Shown piece by piece: positions 23,182 through 24,810 of a DNA stretch of 24,810 nucleotides. Position 1 is the stretch's first letter. Each line of letters begins with the position of its first letter. The notes beneath the pieces were generated by a model. That model had not been told where the DNA came from. It made no database searches and worked only from the letters and a program-made list of their open reading frames with translations. Origin of the DNA: a bacterium (GTDB lineage: Bacteria > Planctomycetota > J058 > JAJDCP01). The stretch lies in the NCBI GenBank assembly GCA_030428695.1, contig JAUIEM010000109.1, positions 1 through 24,810 on the forward strand, written 5' to 3'. The translations under genes were made by a program, and so were the position numbers.

Positions 23182-24239
23182 AACCACTCGTCCGCCCGCG
23201 CGAGCAGCTTCCGCGCCTTCTCCTGCTCGATGCGTTGCAGCGGGATGATGTCCTTCAAGGTGTCGACCGGCGCGTCGAGCGCGAACTGCAGCTCGCTCTC
23301 GAACAGCGCGCGGTCCTGCATCTTGGTCGCGTAGAACTCCGCGACCAGCACGTGGGTGCCGAGATAGGCCGGCTCGATCTCGAGGGCGCGGTCGAAGTGC
23401 TCGCGGGAGAGGGCGAGGCTGCCGCCGGCGATCGACGGGGCGACGGCGTAGTAGGTGCCGAGGTAGCGGTCGGCGGCGCCGTAGTACCACTCCGGCTCGG
23501 TCGCCCGGATGTGCTCGATCATCGCCTTCGCCTTGGTGCGGTGGAAGAGGATGAACGACAGCCCCTTCAGCCGCGCCCAGCGGCTGAGGTTGACGGTGGT
23601 CCAGTAGACGCCCGCCAGGCCCTCGACGCCGATACGGGTGACCGCGACCTCCTCCTCGACCCCGTCGCGGATCGCCTTGCGGAAGCTCGGGAAGCAGTCG
23701 AGGGCGCGCTCGCCGTGGTGCAGGCCCTGCTCGTGCAGGTGGAGCTTCTGGGCGAGCTCCTCGTCCGCCTGCAGCCCGTCGGCCATGAAGTAGTAGGTGT
23801 TCGCGAGCTTCCAGTACAGGTCGTAGAGGTGCTCGTCGAAGGGCAGCTTCGAGGCGTCGCGCAGGGAGAGGTAGCGCCGGTGCTGGCGCTCCTCGTGCTG
23901 GTCGGCGGTCTCGTCGGGTTGACGCTCGGCCGGGCCGAAGATCTCCTGCACCGGGGGCTCGAGCCCGGCGTAATACTCCTCGAGGGCCTGCTTGGTGCGG
24001 TTCTGGGCGTGGGCGAGGACCTCCTCGTACAACAGCGCGAGCTCGGCGAGCTCGCTCCAGTCGGTCCAGGCCAGCCGCAGGGAGTCGGCCTTCTGCAGGG
24101 TACGGGCGACCTCGGCGTCGCGGCCCGCCAGGCGGTCGGGGTCGAAGCTCCCGCCCCAGCCGCTCTGCCAGCCGAACTCCCGGTCGCTCACGCAGCCCGT
24201 CAACAGGGCGCCGAGCAGGACGATCCACGCCGCACGCAT
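23178..24239 (-). CDS. TRAP transporter T-component (TatT)-like lipoprotein
   Basis: A 353-aa lipoprotein. MRAAWIVLLGALLTGC is a lipoprotein signal with the lipobox LLTGC and Cys16 as the lipidated residue. The C-terminal half matches the TatT pattern known from Treponema Tp0956: GVEGLAGVYWTTVNLSRWARL at about 204-224, YYGAADRYLGTYYAVAP at 252-268, then GGSLALSREHFDRALEIEP at 272-290, a helical-repeat (TPR-like) fold that forms trimers. In spirochaetes TatT partners a TRAP permease and substrate-binding protein, but none of those genes is in this window, so here it may have another role. A Glu/Gln-rich charged insert lies at about 100-125. The ATG at 24237-24239 has a GAGGAGCTGCG leader. It likely faces the periplasm, anchored in a membrane. 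Confidence 0.8.
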   Translation of the reverse strand: MRAAWIVLLGALLTGCVSDREFGWQSGWGGSFDPDRLAGRDAEVARTLQKADSLRLAWTDWSELAELALLYEEVLAHAQNRTKQALEEYYAGLEPPVQEIFGPAERQPDETADQHEERQHRRYLSLRDASKLPFDEHLYDLYWKLANTYYFMADGLQADEELAQKLHLHEQGLHHGERALDCFPSFRKAIRDGVEEEVAVTRIGVEGLAGVYWTTVNLSRWARLKGLSFILFHRTKAKAMIEHIRATEPEWYYGAADRYLGTYYAVAPSIAGGSLALSREHFDRALEIEPAYLGTHVLVAEFYATKMQDRALFESELQFALDAPVDTLKDIIPLQRIEQEKARKLLARADEWF

Positions 24240-24270
24240 CGCAGCTCCTCGTGTGTCCAGTGGTGCTCTC

Positions 24271-24300
24271 AGTGTAGGACCGCCTCCAGCCCGCGGTCAA
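24271..24300 (-). promoter_or_regulatory. Sigma70-like promoter for the TatT-like gene
   Basis: On the minus strand, TTGACC (24295-24300; 5 of 6) and TACACT (24271-24276; 4 of 6) are separated by 18 bp. The -10 is about 31 bp upstream of the start codon and is followed by GAGAG. This is the best -35/-10 pair in the window. Confidence 0.6.
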
Positions 24301-24349
24301 CACCGGCCCGGGTGTCCGCGTCGGGGTGCGCGCGCGCCGCGCGCTGGTG

Positions 24350-24355
24350 TAGACT
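24350..24355 (+). promoter_or_regulatory. Putative -10 element (TAGACT) of the PilZ gene
   Basis: TAGACTGGAGG precedes the PilZ start by about 30 bp and matches TAGACTGGGGG before the zinc-ribbon gene. No recognisable -35 is present; the region upstream is an alternating CG tract (24327-24344). Confidence 0.4.
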
Positions 24356-24384
24356 GGAGGTGGCATCAAAGGGGGACAGGGACG

Positions 24385-24741
24385 ATGACGGAAGCCGACC
24401 GCGGAGAGCGCCGCGCGACACGCCGGATCAAGGCCGCCAAGCTACTGCAATACACACATTTCGACGCCGAGCACGCCGAACAGCGGCTCGTCGATGAGCT
24501 CGGGATGACGAGGACCCTGGACCTCAGCGAGGGAGGGCTCGCCTTCCTGTCCAGCGAGCCGCTTCCGGTCGCCTGGGGCATCGCGATCGATCTCGCCTCG
24601 GGAGACGAGCTCCTGTCGCTGCAGGCACGGATCGTGGCGGTGCAGGAGGTCGAGGAGGGAAGCTACCGGATCGGCACCCGATTCACCGGCCTCAGCGAAG
24701 AGGACCGGGAGACCCTGCGCAGGATCGTCTCAGCCGGTTGA
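24385..24741 (+). CDS. PilZ-domain protein (probable c-di-GMP receptor)
   Basis: 118 aa, essentially a single PilZ domain. The ATG at 24385 has a GGGGGACAGGG leader. The RxxxR motif is present near the N-terminus (Arg9/Arg10 to Arg13/Arg14 in RRATRR), and the D/NxSxxG motif is DLSEGG (Asp46, Ser48, Gly51). The C-terminal YRIGTRFTGLSEEDRETL matches the usual strand-plus-helix ending. Both c-di-GMP contact motifs look intact, so binding is expected. In the family such proteins act as small adaptors controlling motility, adhesion or polysaccharide output. The segment between the motifs (residues 15-42) is somewhat longer and more polar than typical. It is divergent from the TatT-like gene, with separate promoter-like elements in the 145-bp gap. 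Confidence 0.85.
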   Translation: MTEADRGERRATRRIKAAKLLQYTHFDAEHAEQRLVDELGMTRTLDLSEGGLAFLSSEPLPVAWGIAIDLASGDELLSLQARIVAVQEVEEGSYRIGTRFTGLSEEDRETLRRIVSAG

Positions 24742-24742
24742 T

Positions 24743-24810
24743 TCACCGGGATTTCGTCGCGAGGGCCCGGAGGCCGCTTGAGATCGGGCGCTTCGAGTCT
24801 TCGAGCAGCG
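24743..24810 (-). CDS. Possible 3' end of a minus-strand gene (partial)
   Basis: A minus-strand frame is open from the window edge to a TGA at 24743-24745, one base from the PilZ stop. It encodes 21 residues beginning LLEDSKRPISS and ending ALATKSR. Eighteen of 21 codons end in G or C, as in the real genes here, while the other minus frame I checked codon by codon has many A/T third positions. It is too short to identify, but the frame bias and convergent packing favour a real gene end over intergenic DNA. Confidence 0.35.
   Translation of the reverse strand, partial: LLEDSKRPISSGLRALATKSR

Noticed and set aside
1..24810. tRNA, rRNA, CRISPR and riboswitch signals
   Set aside because: No cloverleaf or TTCRA arm, no rRNA-like tract, no regularly spaced repeats and no recognised riboswitch consensus noticed on either strand.

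Overview
This is a very GC-rich (roughly 70% by eye) bacterial chromosome segment with dense coding, short gaps, strong Shine-Dalgarno sites and sigma70-like promoters. No rRNA, tRNA, CRISPR array, insertion sequence or phage structural gene was seen. The organism is probably Gram-negative: there is a lipoprotein of the TRAP T-component (TatT) type, a secretin-like N-domain remnant and a PilZ protein. The exported DUF1800-type protein, and the one-pass membrane protein joining CPGC zinc ribbons, a Pro/Glu-rich linker and a peptidase-MA-like domain, are styles I associate with Planctomycetota. Myxococcota or another high-GC lineage is possible. The taxonomic call is inference.

Layout. 1-5398 (all minus strand): the 5' part of a DUF1800-family gene, a small ribbon-helix-helix-like protein, a GT4-type glycosyltransferase, and the zinc-ribbon/transmembrane/gluzincin protein. 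5496-20060 (all minus strand): four tightly packed genes that look like one transcription unit of about 14.6 kb. In transcription order these are A (19236-20060, 274 aa, propeller-like repeats), B (12110-19207, 2365 aa, beta-rich giant with an OmpA-like insert and a DUF6603-like core), C (9078-12110, 1010 aa, fibronectin-III-like segments) and D (5496-9077, 1193 aa, with a phospholipase-D-like C-terminal module that has lost its catalytic His and Lys). B/C overlap by one base (TGATG) and C/D abut (TAGATG). None of the four has a convincing signal peptide. This operon is the best candidate for an undescribed system. Its function cannot be read from sequence; a large multi-protein assembly is one hypothesis.

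20313-21420: a scar. A plus-strand gene with a signal peptide and secretin-like N-domain is cut off at about 20541, exactly where a minus-strand AAA/DUF4143 ATPase gene is also cut off. The ATPase gene carries a second lesion, a one-base frameshift at 21181-21189. Inverted repeats built on TGCACA and GTGCAG lie at both edges.

21648-24810: small housekeeping-like or unknown genes. These are a 225-aa protein with a split zinc site, a 159-aa two-helix membrane protein, a 49-aa zinc ribbon, a TatT-like lipoprotein, a PilZ domain protein, and possibly the 3' end of one more minus-strand gene. Several promoters here share a -10 of the form TAGACT or TACACT followed by G-rich sequence.
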